DNA of 64,000 bases, taken from positions 62,001 through 126,000 of the forward strand of contig NZ_FTOB01000004.1 of the NCBI RefSeq assembly GCF_900156625.1, read 5' to 3'. Source of the DNA: Zobellia uliginosa (lineage in GTDB: Bacteria; Bacteroidota; Bacteroidia; Flavobacteriales; Flavobacteriaceae). The notes beneath the pieces were generated by a model that was given only the letters and a program-made list of their open reading frames with translations, had not been told where the DNA came from and did not search any database. Numbering within the stretch: position 1 is the first letter of the stretch; each line of letters starts with the position of its first letter. The position numbers and the translations under genes were made by a program. Positions 50,338-58,713 of this stretch are shown here, piece by piece.

Positions 50338-51222
50338 ATGAGTTATCAATTAGAGTTGCGTCATTTCAATTATTTCCTAGCTGTGGCAAAAGAGTTGCAT
50401 TTTAGAAAGGCAGCGGAAAAACTTTTTATTTCCCAACCTGGTTTGAGCAGGCAAATCAAACAAATGGAAGAAATCTTGGATACACCACTTTTTGTGCGGG
50501 ATAAGAAAAAAGTGAAGCTGACTCCGGCGGGTATGTATTTAAAAGAAGAGGTAGAGTTTATCCTTAATCACTTAGAACTAATCCAAAAGCAATCAAGAAC
50601 AATTGGAGAGGGACATCTAGGTGAAGTAAGAATTGGATTTTTGGGTTCTGCAATGCAAGAAGTAATCCCGAAATTCTTGTTACAATTAAAAGAATCATAT
50701 TCGGGAATAAAAACGAGTCTTGAGGAACTTTCAAATCGTGCCCAGGTCGACGCGCTTTTAAAAGATAAATTAGATATTGGTTTTGTACGCTTGGCCCGGG
50801 TACCTAAAGGAATTGAAATTATGCCGGTAAAAGAGGATAGTTTCTCTGTAGTGCTTCCTGAAAATCATGCGTTAAGCGCTGAAAATTTCAAGAAAATGGG
50901 GCAATTGAAAGAAGAGAGTTTTATTCTTTTTGCACAGGAATACAGTCCTTTGTATTATGATACTGTAGTGAGTATTTGCGAGGATTCCGGTTTTAGTCCA
51001 AAAGTTTCCCATAAGTCGGTTCATGCGCAGACCATTTTTAAATTGGTAGAAAATAATTTGGGTGTTTCCATAGTGCCAACGTCTTTGCAGTATGGTTTTA
51101 AGATGAAAATAAAGTTCATTGAGCTAAAGCAAATCCCCCAAAGAGCGGTGCTTTCCGTTATTTGGAAATCCGATAATAGAAATCCTGTCTTAAAAAACTG
51201 CATGGATTTGATTTTGGGATAA
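50338..51222 (+). CDS. LysR-family regulator, likely controls hut
   Basis: 294 aa. N-terminal LysR HTH (LRHFNYFLAVAKELHFRKAAEKLFISQPGLSRQIKQMEE, residues 7-45), then the two-lobed substrate-binding domain beginning GEVRIGFLGSAMQEV. These tetrameric regulators usually control a divergent operon in response to a pathway metabolite; here hutHIUG, with urocanate or histidine as possible inducer. Urocanate induction is inference from other hut systems, which mostly use HutC or HutP instead. Confidence 0.88.
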   Translation: MSYQLELRHFNYFLAVAKELHFRKAAEKLFISQPGLSRQIKQMEEILDTPLFVRDKKKVKLTPAGMYLKEEVEFILNHLELIQKQSRTIGEGHLGEVRIGFLGSAMQEVIPKFLLQLKESYSGIKTSLEELSNRAQVDALLKDKLDIGFVRLARVPKGIEIMPVKEDSFSVVLPENHALSAENFKKMGQLKEESFILFAQEYSPLYYDTVVSICEDSGFSPKVSHKSVHAQTIFKLVENNLGVSIVPTSLQYGFKMKIKFIELKQIPQRAVLSVIWKSDNRNPVLKNCMDLILG

Positions 51223-51265
51223 CAGTAATAACAAATTCATAGATTTGTACCTCAAAAAAGAAGCT

Positions 51266-51820
51266 ATGATTTTTGACCTTATAAAAAACAGACGCTCGGT
51301 TTTTCCAGCGCAGTATAATAATAAGCCTATTGCCAAGGCCGATATCGAAAAAATATTGGAAGCGGCCAATTGGGCCCCTACCCACAAAAAAACCGAACCA
51401 TGGAGGTTTCGGGTTTTACAGGGGGAGTCTCAAGAGAAATTGGGACTTTTCCTTTCCTTGAAATATCTGGAAAACGATCCCAACCCGAAGGAGTTCAAAG
51501 CCAAAAAACTGATTGAAAACCCGAAGCGTGCGGGCGCAATTATCGCTATCTGTATGCAAAGGGATCCCGCCCAAAGTATTCCCGAATGGGAAGAAGTCGC
51601 CGCTACCGCAATGGCCGTTCAAAATATGTGGCTCTGCTGTACGGAAATGGGTATTGGCTGCTATTGGAGCTCACCGGGACTGGTAAAGCATATGAACGAT
51701 TTTTTTGAAATGAACGAGGGTGAAGCCTGTTTGGGCTTTTTCTATATGGGCTATTCCGATGAGGAAATTCCTGAAGGACAGCGGAGTCCCATTGCGGATA
51801 AGGTAGTTTGGATGGATTAA
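51266..51820 (+). CDS. Nitroreductase-family FMN protein
   Basis: 184 aa from ATG 51266 (MIFDLIKNRRSVFP). The TTG at 51245 is less likely. RRSVFPAQYNNKPI and APTHKKTEPWRF form the FMN-binding N-terminus, and the stretch AVQNMWLCCTEMGIGCYWSSP the middle. YdjA-like nitroreductases use NAD(P)H to reduce nitro or other electron-poor compounds. 43 bp after the LysR gene, possibly co-transcribed with it. Confidence 0.88.
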   Translation: MIFDLIKNRRSVFPAQYNNKPIAKADIEKILEAANWAPTHKKTEPWRFRVLQGESQEKLGLFLSLKYLENDPNPKEFKAKKLIENPKRAGAIIAICMQRDPAQSIPEWEEVAATAMAVQNMWLCCTEMGIGCYWSSPGLVKHMNDFFEMNEGEACLGFFYMGYSDEEIPEGQRSPIADKVVWMD

Positions 51821-51834
51821 GGCCTGTCTAAAGC

Positions 51835-53154
51835 TTATTCCCTGGTGTACATATAAGTGTTTCCTCCTTGTTTTAGTAGCATGGTATTTTCTTTTGGATT
51901 GAATTCCAGGCGTACGCCTGCTTGGTGAAACTCAAAGGCATGCTCTTCTACCGCTTCCAACGGAAATGAGGGCTGACCGGTAGCCTGTGCTGTTAGGTTT
52001 CCTTCGTTTTCGGTAATAGTAAGTTTCAAGTGGAGTTGTTTGCTTCCATAAATGCCTAGATATTTTTCTAAGTCTTCTGCTGTAACCTCAATGGTTTCGA
52101 AATGGGGTATGTTAAAAGACTTGTCATAATATGCCGCTAAAACAGCAATAAGAATATCATTATTGCTATAACGGGTTCCGTTAGATATGAGTGCCACGGA
52201 AATATGGTCCTTGGGAAATGTAGCTAGTTGAGAAGTAAAGCCGTCTATACCACCATTGTGTCCAAATCCTTTTTTATTGAAATAAGGCATTTCAAACAAT
52301 CCCATACCGTAACCATCTTCAAAAGTCTTCATTTGTTTTAGACTTTTGTTGGTAATAAGTTTCCCCTCATGTAGAGCGGTGGAAAAAGTATTAAGGTCGG
52401 TAGGAGTAGAGACGATGGCTCCGGCTCCTATTGGAATGGACATATGGGTTTCAAAAGATTTGTTCCATCGGGTATCATAATTATATGAAAAGGCCTCATG
52501 GTTGTTGGGGTCTATGGGGCTCCCCATATATGTATTTTTTAACTGCAGGGGCTCGGTTATTTTTGTTTTAATAAGATTGGCGTAACTGTCCTTTAGAACG
52601 TCTTCCAGAATAAAAGTCAATAGCTGATAATTGGAGTTGCTGTATTCTCCTTTGCTATTAGGTTCAAAAACACTACCCCCTTGTTCTATAAGTTCCAGTA
52701 GTTGCTGTCTTGTTTTGGGTTGCGTATTCCATAGAAGGTAATCTGGTCTGCTGGTAACATTGGCAATACCGCTTCGGTGATTAAGCAAATTACCAATAGT
52801 AATACTGGTGGCGTTTTTAATGTTAGGAAAAAAGTCGGCTATAGGTTGGTCCAGGGATATTTTTCCTTCCTCAATGGCCATAAAAGTAAGTACAGAAGTA
52901 AACATTTTGGTAATGGACCCAATTCTGAATTTCGTTTTTTCGTCAATTTCTTGTTGGGCATCAATATCTGCATAACCGATGGATCTACTGTATATCGTCT
53001 TTCCGTTTTCTGAAAGGGCAAGGCTTCCCATGAAACGATCATGGCTTTCTAAATGGTTAAAAAGACTGTCAAGCTTATTGAAATTGGATTCTTGGCAAAA
53101 GACAGAAAGCCCCATCAGTAAAAGCAGTACCGATGTGAATGTTGTTCTTTTCAT
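51835..53154 (-). CDS. Serine hydrolase, class C beta-lactamase-like, exported
   Basis: 439 aa. Signal peptide MKRTTFTSVLLLLMGLSVFCQ. Catalytic S80-x-x-K83 in GSITKMFTS, Tyr motif EYSNSNYQLL near residue 170, and HNGG near 298 in place of KTG. The C-terminal 100 residues form an extra lipocalin-like or beta-sandwich domain. The family includes esterases, D-aminopeptidases and penicillin-binding proteins, so beta-lactam hydrolysis must not be assumed. Convergent with the nitroreductase gene. Confidence 0.85.
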   Translation of the reverse strand: MKRTTFTSVLLLLMGLSVFCQESNFNKLDSLFNHLESHDRFMGSLALSENGKTIYSRSIGYADIDAQQEIDEKTKFRIGSITKMFTSVLTFMAIEEGKISLDQPIADFFPNIKNATSITIGNLLNHRSGIANVTSRPDYLLWNTQPKTRQQLLELIEQGGSVFEPNSKGEYSNSNYQLLTFILEDVLKDSYANLIKTKITEPLQLKNTYMGSPIDPNNHEAFSYNYDTRWNKSFETHMSIPIGAGAIVSTPTDLNTFSTALHEGKLITNKSLKQMKTFEDGYGMGLFEMPYFNKKGFGHNGGIDGFTSQLATFPKDHISVALISNGTRYSNNDILIAVLAAYYDKSFNIPHFETIEVTAEDLEKYLGIYGSKQLHLKLTITENEGNLTAQATGQPSFPLEAVEEHAFEFHQAGVRLEFNPKENTMLLKQGGNTYMYTRE

Positions 53155-53171
53155 GGGGATGGGTTTTGGTT

Positions 53172-53681
53172 TTAAAACGAAAATAGCTCTAAACGGTAAT
53201 TCCAGGCCGTCGATAGAAAGAGTCCGAGATAGATTATGGCAATCAAGAATTTCATAAAGGTACCGGTCAAGAAACCCAAGAACGATCCAAAAGCGGCTTT
53301 GGTGGCCGTTTTTCCATCGGCTTTATTCAATAATTCCCCTACCAAGGCCCCCACAAATGGCCAAACAATAATGCCAAGAGGACCTAAAATTGGGAAGAAA
53401 AGCGCGACCAATAGTCCCAAGGTAGTGCCGATAACCCCTGCCCTGGTTCCACCGAATTTTTTTGTCCCTATGGCGGGTATTACGTAGTCTAGGGCAAATA
53501 CCATTAGGGCGAGGGCCGCCGTAATACCTAAAAATAACCAGTCTTGGGGAACGGCCTTGGTGAGGTGTAGCAATAGTAGTCCCACCCAGCTGATCGGAGG
53601 TCCTGGGAGTACGGGCAAGAAGCTGCCCAAAATTCCCACGAACATCAAAATGAAACCTAAAACAAGCAGTACAATGTCCAT
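53172..53681 (-). CDS. DUF456 membrane protein
   Basis: 169 aa with glycine- and leucine-rich membrane segments: VLLVLGFILMFVGILGSFLPVLPGPPISWVG at the start, then AALALMVFALDYVIPAIGTKKFGGTRAG, the DUF456 pattern. Function unknown for the family. It lies 17 bp before the serine hydrolase gene on the same strand, so both may share a transcript. Confidence 0.85.
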   Translation of the reverse strand: MDIVLLVLGFILMFVGILGSFLPVLPGPPISWVGLLLLHLTKAVPQDWLFLGITAALALMVFALDYVIPAIGTKKFGGTRAGVIGTTLGLLVALFFPILGPLGIIVWPFVGALVGELLNKADGKTATKAAFGSFLGFLTGTFMKFLIAIIYLGLFLSTAWNYRLELFSF

Positions 53682-53822
53682 TTTATCAATTTGCTGTTTG
53701 ACGAAGATAAGTACATTTTGTTACATCTTTTCGGTGGGCTCTCCTGTTACTTTTAAAGGGAGGCCTGACTGTTAGTGTGTTAGCACTTTTGATGGTGCGT
53801 AAAACCGATTTATTTTTTTTTG

Positions 53823-53890
53823 AACTAAAAAAATAGTTTGAACTAAAATTTTAGTTATATTTGTTTTAATGTTAAACTAAATACTTAGTT
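53823..53890. promoter_or_regulatory. blaI-type promoter with three dyad operators
   Basis: Three 16-bp copies of AACTAnnnnnnTAGTT: 53823-53838 (AACTAAAAAAATAGTT), 53841-53856 (AACTAAAATTTTAGTT, a perfect palindrome) and 53875-53890 (AACTAAATACTTAGTT). The exact -7 element TATATTTG (53856-53863) lies between the second and third. The blaI-type ATG is at 53893, directly after the third copy. Confidence 0.8.
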
Positions 53891-53892
53891 AA

Positions 53893-54282
53893 ATGAAGCA
53901 ATTAACAAAGGCGGAAGAAGAGGTGATGCAACGGTTATGGGAGTTGGAAAAGTGTAATGTTGCGGCCATTATTGAACGCTTGCCCGAGCCCAAACCGGCA
54001 TATAATACGGTATCTACGATAGTACGGATTTTAGAGGGAAAGGGCTTTGTGGGCCATGAAAAGGAGGGGAAGGGCTATCTCTACTTTCCTATCGTAAAAA
54101 AGTCGGATTACAGCAACCAGAGTATCAATAAGCTGGTGGACGGGTATTTTCAGGGTTCCTTTAAAAGTATGGTCTCTTTTTTTATGAAGAAGAACGATAT
54201 GAGTCTTTCTGAATTGGAATCTATAATGCAGGATATTAAAAAGGCTTCCAGGCCGGAAGGGATAAATAAAAAGAATAAATAA
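53893..54282 (+). CDS. BlaI/MecI/CopY-family repressor
   Basis: 129 aa. The winged helix LTKAEEEVMQRLWELEKCNVAAIIERLPEPKPAYNTVSTIVRILEGKGFV fits the Penicillinase_R family; the C-terminal helices give the dimer. Such repressors leave DNA after cleavage by a partner M56 protease; the partner is encoded 11 bp downstream. Three matching dyads surround its own promoter, so tight autorepression is likely. There is no beta-lactamase proven in the locus, so the trigger is unknown. Confidence 0.92.
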   Translation: MKQLTKAEEEVMQRLWELEKCNVAAIIERLPEPKPAYNTVSTIVRILEGKGFVGHEKEGKGYLYFPIVKKSDYSNQSINKLVDGYFQGSFKSMVSFFMKKNDMSLSELESIMQDIKKASRPEGINKKNK

Positions 54283-54293
54283 AACTGACGCTG

Positions 54294-56261
54294 ATGATAC
54301 AGTATATTCTGGAGAGCATGGCTTTTCAATTGGTTTTTCTTGTGATTTATGATGCCCTGCTAAAACGGGAGACCTTTTTTCAATGGAACCGCTTTTATCT
54401 TTTGGGTACATTTTTGTTGTCTTTAGTGCTGCCTTTTATAAAAATAGACGCTTTTAAAACCACAGTAGAACAGCCCTATATTGAATATGGCGAGCAACTT
54501 TGGGGGGTAAATAATGCCCTTGTAGTTGGAGCTCGGGAGCCTACCGGAATAGACATTTCATGGCAAACGGTATTATTTGTATCAGGAGCACTGGTAGCTA
54601 CATTGCTGTTGGCGTATAAGCTGCGCCAGCTGTACCTTTTGAGCATAAAAGGAGACCGGATTAGTTTCAAGGAGTTTACACAAATATTGATTCCCAATAG
54701 CAACATGGCTTTCTCCTTCTTTAAATCAATTTTTATTGGGGATAAGGTTTCAAAAACGGATTACACCAATATTATCGACCATGAATTGGTTCATATAAAA
54801 CAAGGCCATTCTTGGGATTTGCTCTTTTTTGAGCTCATGCGGATAATAGGTTGGTTCAACCCTCTAGTCTACGTTTACCAAAATAGAATATCGGAATTGC
54901 ACGAGTTCATCGCCGATGCAAAAGTTGCGAAAAACAATAAAAACGAGCAATACCAATTGTTGCTTTCCCAAGTATTTCAAACTCAAAATATATCGTTCAT
55001 CAATCATTTTTTTAAATCATCATTAATCAAAAAACGAATCGTCATGTTACAAAAATCACAATCAAAATCGGTTTTCAAATTAAAGTATTTGGCATTGTTG
55101 CCCTTGATTTTGGGGATGTTGTTTTATACTTCGTGCGAAAACGATGATGAAAATAGTCTGGAGGTTAATGAAAATATCATAACCGTAAGTAGCGTAGATA
55201 ATCTCTCTGAAGAAGAGGAAACTAAGGTGTATGCAAGATTGAAGTCTCTAGCCGATTCCGAAGAAGCCTGGAGCTTAAAGGTAGAAGATTCCCAAAATTC
55301 ATTGAAGTTCGAAAGTACAAAGGAGGACGTATTTGTTTCGGGAATTAACAACGAACCAATTCGGGCTAAAATGACCATAAATAATACAAACGGGCGAGCA
55401 AAATTATTTAAAAACTTTATACCTTCTGCAGGCGAACCGTACGATTGGAAAAAGATTTATAGAGAAGAAAATCTAGTGCCTTTTGCTTATGCCCACGAGG
55501 TTCCTGTTTTTCCGGGTTGTGAAAATGAAAATGATTTAAAAGCTTGTTTTCAACAAAATATGCAGGAACATATTGGCAAGTATTTTAAATATCCGGAAGA
55601 GGCTCAGAGGCAAGGCATTCAAGGTAGGGTGAGTATTATGTTTACCATAAACGAAGATGGTTTAATTACTGATATTCGCAAAAGAGGTCCCCATGAATTA
55701 TTAGAAAATGAAGCGGTTCGTATTATTAAAAAATTGCCGCGTATGACACCGGGTTCTTTCGAGGGTAAAACAGTCAAAGTTCCATTTTCAATTCCTATCA
55801 GTTTTAAATTAGAACAGGCAGGGTTTAGTCCGTCTAGTACTGACGATATTTATGCGCAAATGCAAAAGGAAGAAATAGCTAAATTATCCGCTGAGGCCCA
55901 AATAGCTTATGGGAATTCCGTGGCATTTAAAGAAGTAGAAATTCCCCCTGTTTTTCCGGGTTGTGAAAATGCGGATAATATACAAGACTGTTTTCAGAAA
56001 AGTGTAAATCGGCATATTTCCAAGAATTTCAGGTATCCGCAGGATGCACAAGAAAGAGGGATTCAAGGTAGGGTTCTGGTAATTTTCCTAATGGATACCT
56101 CAGGAAACATTACTCATATTTCTACAAGAGGCCCGGATAAATCTTTCGAAGAGGAAGCGGAACGTATTATTTCTAAATTACCTAAAATGTCCCCGGGTAA
56201 ACATAAGGGTAAAAATGTAAATGTACCATATTCAGTTCCTATCACCTTTAAACTTAGATAG
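54294..56261 (+). CDS. M56-family (BlaR1-like) membrane protease with two TonB C-terminal domains
   Basis: 655 aa. Residues about 1-280 form the M56 part with membrane segments near 5-22, 36-50, 92-108 and 268-281 and the zinc motif H163-ELV-H167 plus ELHEFIAD (E204). After this come a linker and two TonB_C-like repeats, about 404-505 and 553-655. Each repeat opens VFPGCEN, has a second Cys ten residues on and contains GIQGRV. In BlaR1 the sensor is a penicillin-binding domain; here it is replaced by TonB_C repeats. Probably the membrane partner that inactivates the BlaI-type repressor. Confidence 0.88.
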   Translation: MIQYILESMAFQLVFLVIYDALLKRETFFQWNRFYLLGTFLLSLVLPFIKIDAFKTTVEQPYIEYGEQLWGVNNALVVGAREPTGIDISWQTVLFVSGALVATLLLAYKLRQLYLLSIKGDRISFKEFTQILIPNSNMAFSFFKSIFIGDKVSKTDYTNIIDHELVHIKQGHSWDLLFFELMRIIGWFNPLVYVYQNRISELHEFIADAKVAKNNKNEQYQLLLSQVFQTQNISFINHFFKSSLIKKRIVMLQKSQSKSVFKLKYLALLPLILGMLFYTSCENDDENSLEVNENIITVSSVDNLSEEEETKVYARLKSLADSEEAWSLKVEDSQNSLKFESTKEDVFVSGINNEPIRAKMTINNTNGRAKLFKNFIPSAGEPYDWKKIYREENLVPFAYAHEVPVFPGCENENDLKACFQQNMQEHIGKYFKYPEEAQRQGIQGRVSIMFTINEDGLITDIRKRGPHELLENEAVRIIKKLPRMTPGSFEGKTVKVPFSIPISFKLEQAGFSPSSTDDIYAQMQKEEIAKLSAEAQIAYGNSVAFKEVEIPPVFPGCENADNIQDCFQKSVNRHISKNFRYPQDAQERGIQGRVLVIFLMDTSGNITHISTRGPDKSFEEEAERIISKLPKMSPGKHKGKNVNVPYSVPITFKLR

Positions 56262-56262
56262 C

Positions 56263-57402
56263 TTGAGAGTCATAATTCGTATTTTTTTGATGGTAATCTA
56301 TATTACATCAGAAGCCCAAGCGGTCACATCGCCGGTGGCCGATAGTCTCTATGCCACCGGTAACTACCTAAGGGCAATAAACCATTATGCCGAAAATGCT
56401 TCCGTTGCTTCTACCTTGCAAATTGCCAGGGCCTATAACGCTATTGGCAATTATGAAAAAGCAATTGCACAGTATCAGAATGTGCTGTCTCAAGATGCAA
56501 GGCTTCAAATTGCAAAATTTGAACTGGGAAAGCTCTGTCTGAAAACAAAAGACTTTACGAATGCGGAGGCCCTATTCTTAGAACTGACGCATGCTGCAAG
56601 TAACAACCCTGAGTATCATTTTTATTTGGGAGAGACCTTTCGTGAAGAAAAAAAGACCGAGCGTGGTCTGGTGTCTTACAAAAATGCAGTGGTAATTGAT
56701 AGTACACATTTAAGAAGTCTGTTTCAATTAGGGAAATATTATGTGAGCCAGAGAGAAAAAGACTCGGCCTTAACTTTTATCGATAAAGGCCTTGGCTTCT
56801 ACGAAAACGACGTCGCACTGATAAACTTAAAAGCACTGGCCTATTATAACAACGATGAGTATGTCAAGGCATCTCCTTATTTTGAAAGGCTTATAGAGTT
56901 GGGCGAGCACAAAGAGTACATCTACGAGAAATTAGGTTATTGTTACTTTAAGGATTGGGAGTTTGAAAAGGCAAAAGCCAACTATAAAAAGGTCTTGGAA
57001 CTGAACGATGAAAATGCCGATGCCTATTATAATTTAGGTCAGGTATTTCGGAAAGACCGGCAGATAGATAGTGCCCAATATTACATCAAAGGGTCCATAG
57101 CGGTTCAAAAACCATTTTTGTTGAAGGAATATGTAGCCCTGGCAGGAATCGCAAGAAGTAAAGGCGATATAAAAACGGCTTTGAAATACTACAAATTAGC
57201 ACATCAAGAAGACCCGGATGATGCACTGGTCTATCACAATGTTTGTACAGTGGCGGATCAGTATTACAAAGACCCTAAAATCAAATTAACGTATTATGAA
57301 AACTTTGACGAGAGATTTGGTGATAAAAATGACTATATGTCCAAAATGGTAAACAAGCGTATTTCTGAATTAAAGGAGGAAATTCATTACGATGTGAAAT
57401 AA
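56263..57402 (+). CDS. Exported TPR-repeat protein
   Basis: About 379 aa if read from TTG 56263, 1 bp after the M56 stop. This gives the signal peptide (M)RVIIRIFLMVIYITSEAQA. ATG 56221 would overlap the M56 gene by 41 bp and spoil the signal. At least eight TPR-like units follow (for example ARAYNAIGNYEKAIAQYQNV, ADAYYNLGQVFRKDRQIDSA, KTALKYYKLAHQEDPDDALV). TPR proteins act as scaffolds. Tight linkage to the BlaI/M56 pair suggests a periplasmic partner of the same system; the role is unknown. Confidence 0.78.
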   Translation: MRVIIRIFLMVIYITSEAQAVTSPVADSLYATGNYLRAINHYAENASVASTLQIARAYNAIGNYEKAIAQYQNVLSQDARLQIAKFELGKLCLKTKDFTNAEALFLELTHAASNNPEYHFYLGETFREEKKTERGLVSYKNAVVIDSTHLRSLFQLGKYYVSQREKDSALTFIDKGLGFYENDVALINLKALAYYNNDEYVKASPYFERLIELGEHKEYIYEKLGYCYFKDWEFEKAKANYKKVLELNDENADAYYNLGQVFRKDRQIDSAQYYIKGSIAVQKPFLLKEYVALAGIARSKGDIKTALKYYKLAHQEDPDDALVYHNVCTVADQYYKDPKIKLTYYENFDERFGDKNDYMSKMVNKRISELKEEIHYDVK

Positions 57403-57530
57403 TCCCCCTCGTTTTCTAGATTGCTTTTTTGCTGCTAAGATCCATTTTTTAGGTGTTTTCCCTTTGAGAATCGCTATTCATAGCGTAAACCTCCCTAAAA
57501 AATCGTAATTTCCGCCTAGAATTCAGGGCA

Positions 57531-58001
57531 ATGCGAAACCTTACATTTTTATGCTTTCTATTCGTGCTGACCGCGTGTAATTGGTCGGCTTCAAGGGAGA
57601 AGAAAACCCAAGAATTGGTAAACAAAGAGATATTGGGTATCGACTGGGAAGATGTGGACCAATACCCTCTTTTCGCCGATTGTGACGAAACGGCTTCTAA
57701 ACAAGAGCAGAAACAATGTTTTATGACGACTTTGTTGAAGCACTTCTCAGAAACTTTGGAAGAATCGGATTTTGTGGTGGAAGAAGCCGTCAACGATACT
57801 ATTTTTGTCGACTTTTTGATGGAAGTTTCAGGGGCCATTTCACTTTTGGAAATCGATAAGGGCGGTATTACCGACGATCAGCTTCCGGGTTTTGACGAAC
57901 AGATTACAAAATGTTTGAACCGTTTGCCCAAAATTGAGCCCGCATTAAAAAGAGGTATTCCCGTTAGGGCAAAATTTAGAATTCCTATAGTACTGCAATA
58001 A
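57531..58001 (+). CDS. Lipoprotein with a degenerate TonB_C-like domain
   Basis: 156 aa. Lipobox VLTAC (Cys17) after MRNLTFLCFLFVLTAC. The remainder resembles the repeats of the M56 protein: YPLFADCDE, then QCFMTTLLKHFSETL with the same Cys spacing style, DTIFVDFLMEVSGAI in place of RVSIMFTINEDG, and a final RAKFRIPIVL like PFSIPISFKL. GIQGRV is lost. It lies 128 bp after the TPR gene and 10 bp before ruvC. Function unknown; kinship to the M56 repeats is my reading. Confidence 0.6.
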   Translation: MRNLTFLCFLFVLTACNWSASREKKTQELVNKEILGIDWEDVDQYPLFADCDETASKQEQKQCFMTTLLKHFSETLEESDFVVEEAVNDTIFVDFLMEVSGAISLLEIDKGGITDDQLPGFDEQITKCLNRLPKIEPALKRGIPVRAKFRIPIVLQ

Positions 58002-58011
58002 AACAAATCAT

Positions 58012-58566
58012 TTGGCTACGGAAAAAATTATACTCGGTATTGACCCAGGTACTACCATTATGGGCTTCGGTCTTATAAAGGTAGTAGGAAAAAAAATGGA
58101 GTTCATTCAAATGAACGAACTGCTCCTTCAAAAATATAATGACCACTACGTAAAACTAAAGCTCATTTTTGAACGCACCATAGAACTTATAGACACGTAT
58201 CACCCTGATGAAATCGCCATAGAGGCACCTTTCTTTGGCAAAAACGTACAGTCGATGCTCAAACTGGGGCGCGCCCAAGGTGTGGCCATGGCTGCGGGAC
58301 TCTCACGTGAAATTCCCATAACGGAATATTTGCCGAAGAAAATAAAAATGGCCATCACCGGGAATGGTAATGCCAGTAAGGAACAAGTGGCCAAAATGCT
58401 CCAAAGTCTACTGGGATTAAAAACCTTGCCCAAGAATTTGGATAGCACCGACGGCCTTGCCGCTGCCGTTTGTCACTTTTACAACGAAGGCAGGGTAGAG
58501 GTCGGTAAGAGCTACTCTGGTTGGGACGCATTTGTTAAACAGAATAGTTCTAGGGTGAAGAAGTAG
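58012..58566 (+). CDS. ruvC: Holliday junction resolvase RuvC
   Basis: 184 aa. Start is TTG 58012 (read as MATEKIILGIDPGT); no ATG is available before the first catalytic Asp. RNase-H-fold motifs: LGIDPGTTIMGFGL, AIEAPFFGKNVQSMLKLGRAQG and STDGLAAAVCH hold the acidic residues. It cuts Holliday junctions with RuvAB. It lies 10 bp after the lipoprotein gene. Confidence 0.95.
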   Translation: MATEKIILGIDPGTTIMGFGLIKVVGKKMEFIQMNELLLQKYNDHYVKLKLIFERTIELIDTYHPDEIAIEAPFFGKNVQSMLKLGRAQGVAMAAGLSREIPITEYLPKKIKMAITGNGNASKEQVAKMLQSLLGLKTLPKNLDSTDGLAAAVCHFYNEGRVEVGKSYSGWDAFVKQNSSRVKK

Positions 58567-58713
58567 GGGGAATTATGTTGCGGGGTATGAGGTAAAGAAC
58601 ACTCGGTGAACGTTAAACCTTATTTCCCTACATCCAAAAAAAGACAATAGCCCAAAGCCTTAAGAGCTAAATACTTAATACTGTATACTTAACACCAATT
58701 ACCCCAAAAAAAC

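Noticed and set aside
51835-53154. Beta-lactamase under BlaI control
   Set aside because: The serine hydrolase has an HNGG in place of KTG and an extra C-terminal domain, is on the other strand from blaI, and its upstream region lacks the AACTAnnnnnnTAGTT sites.
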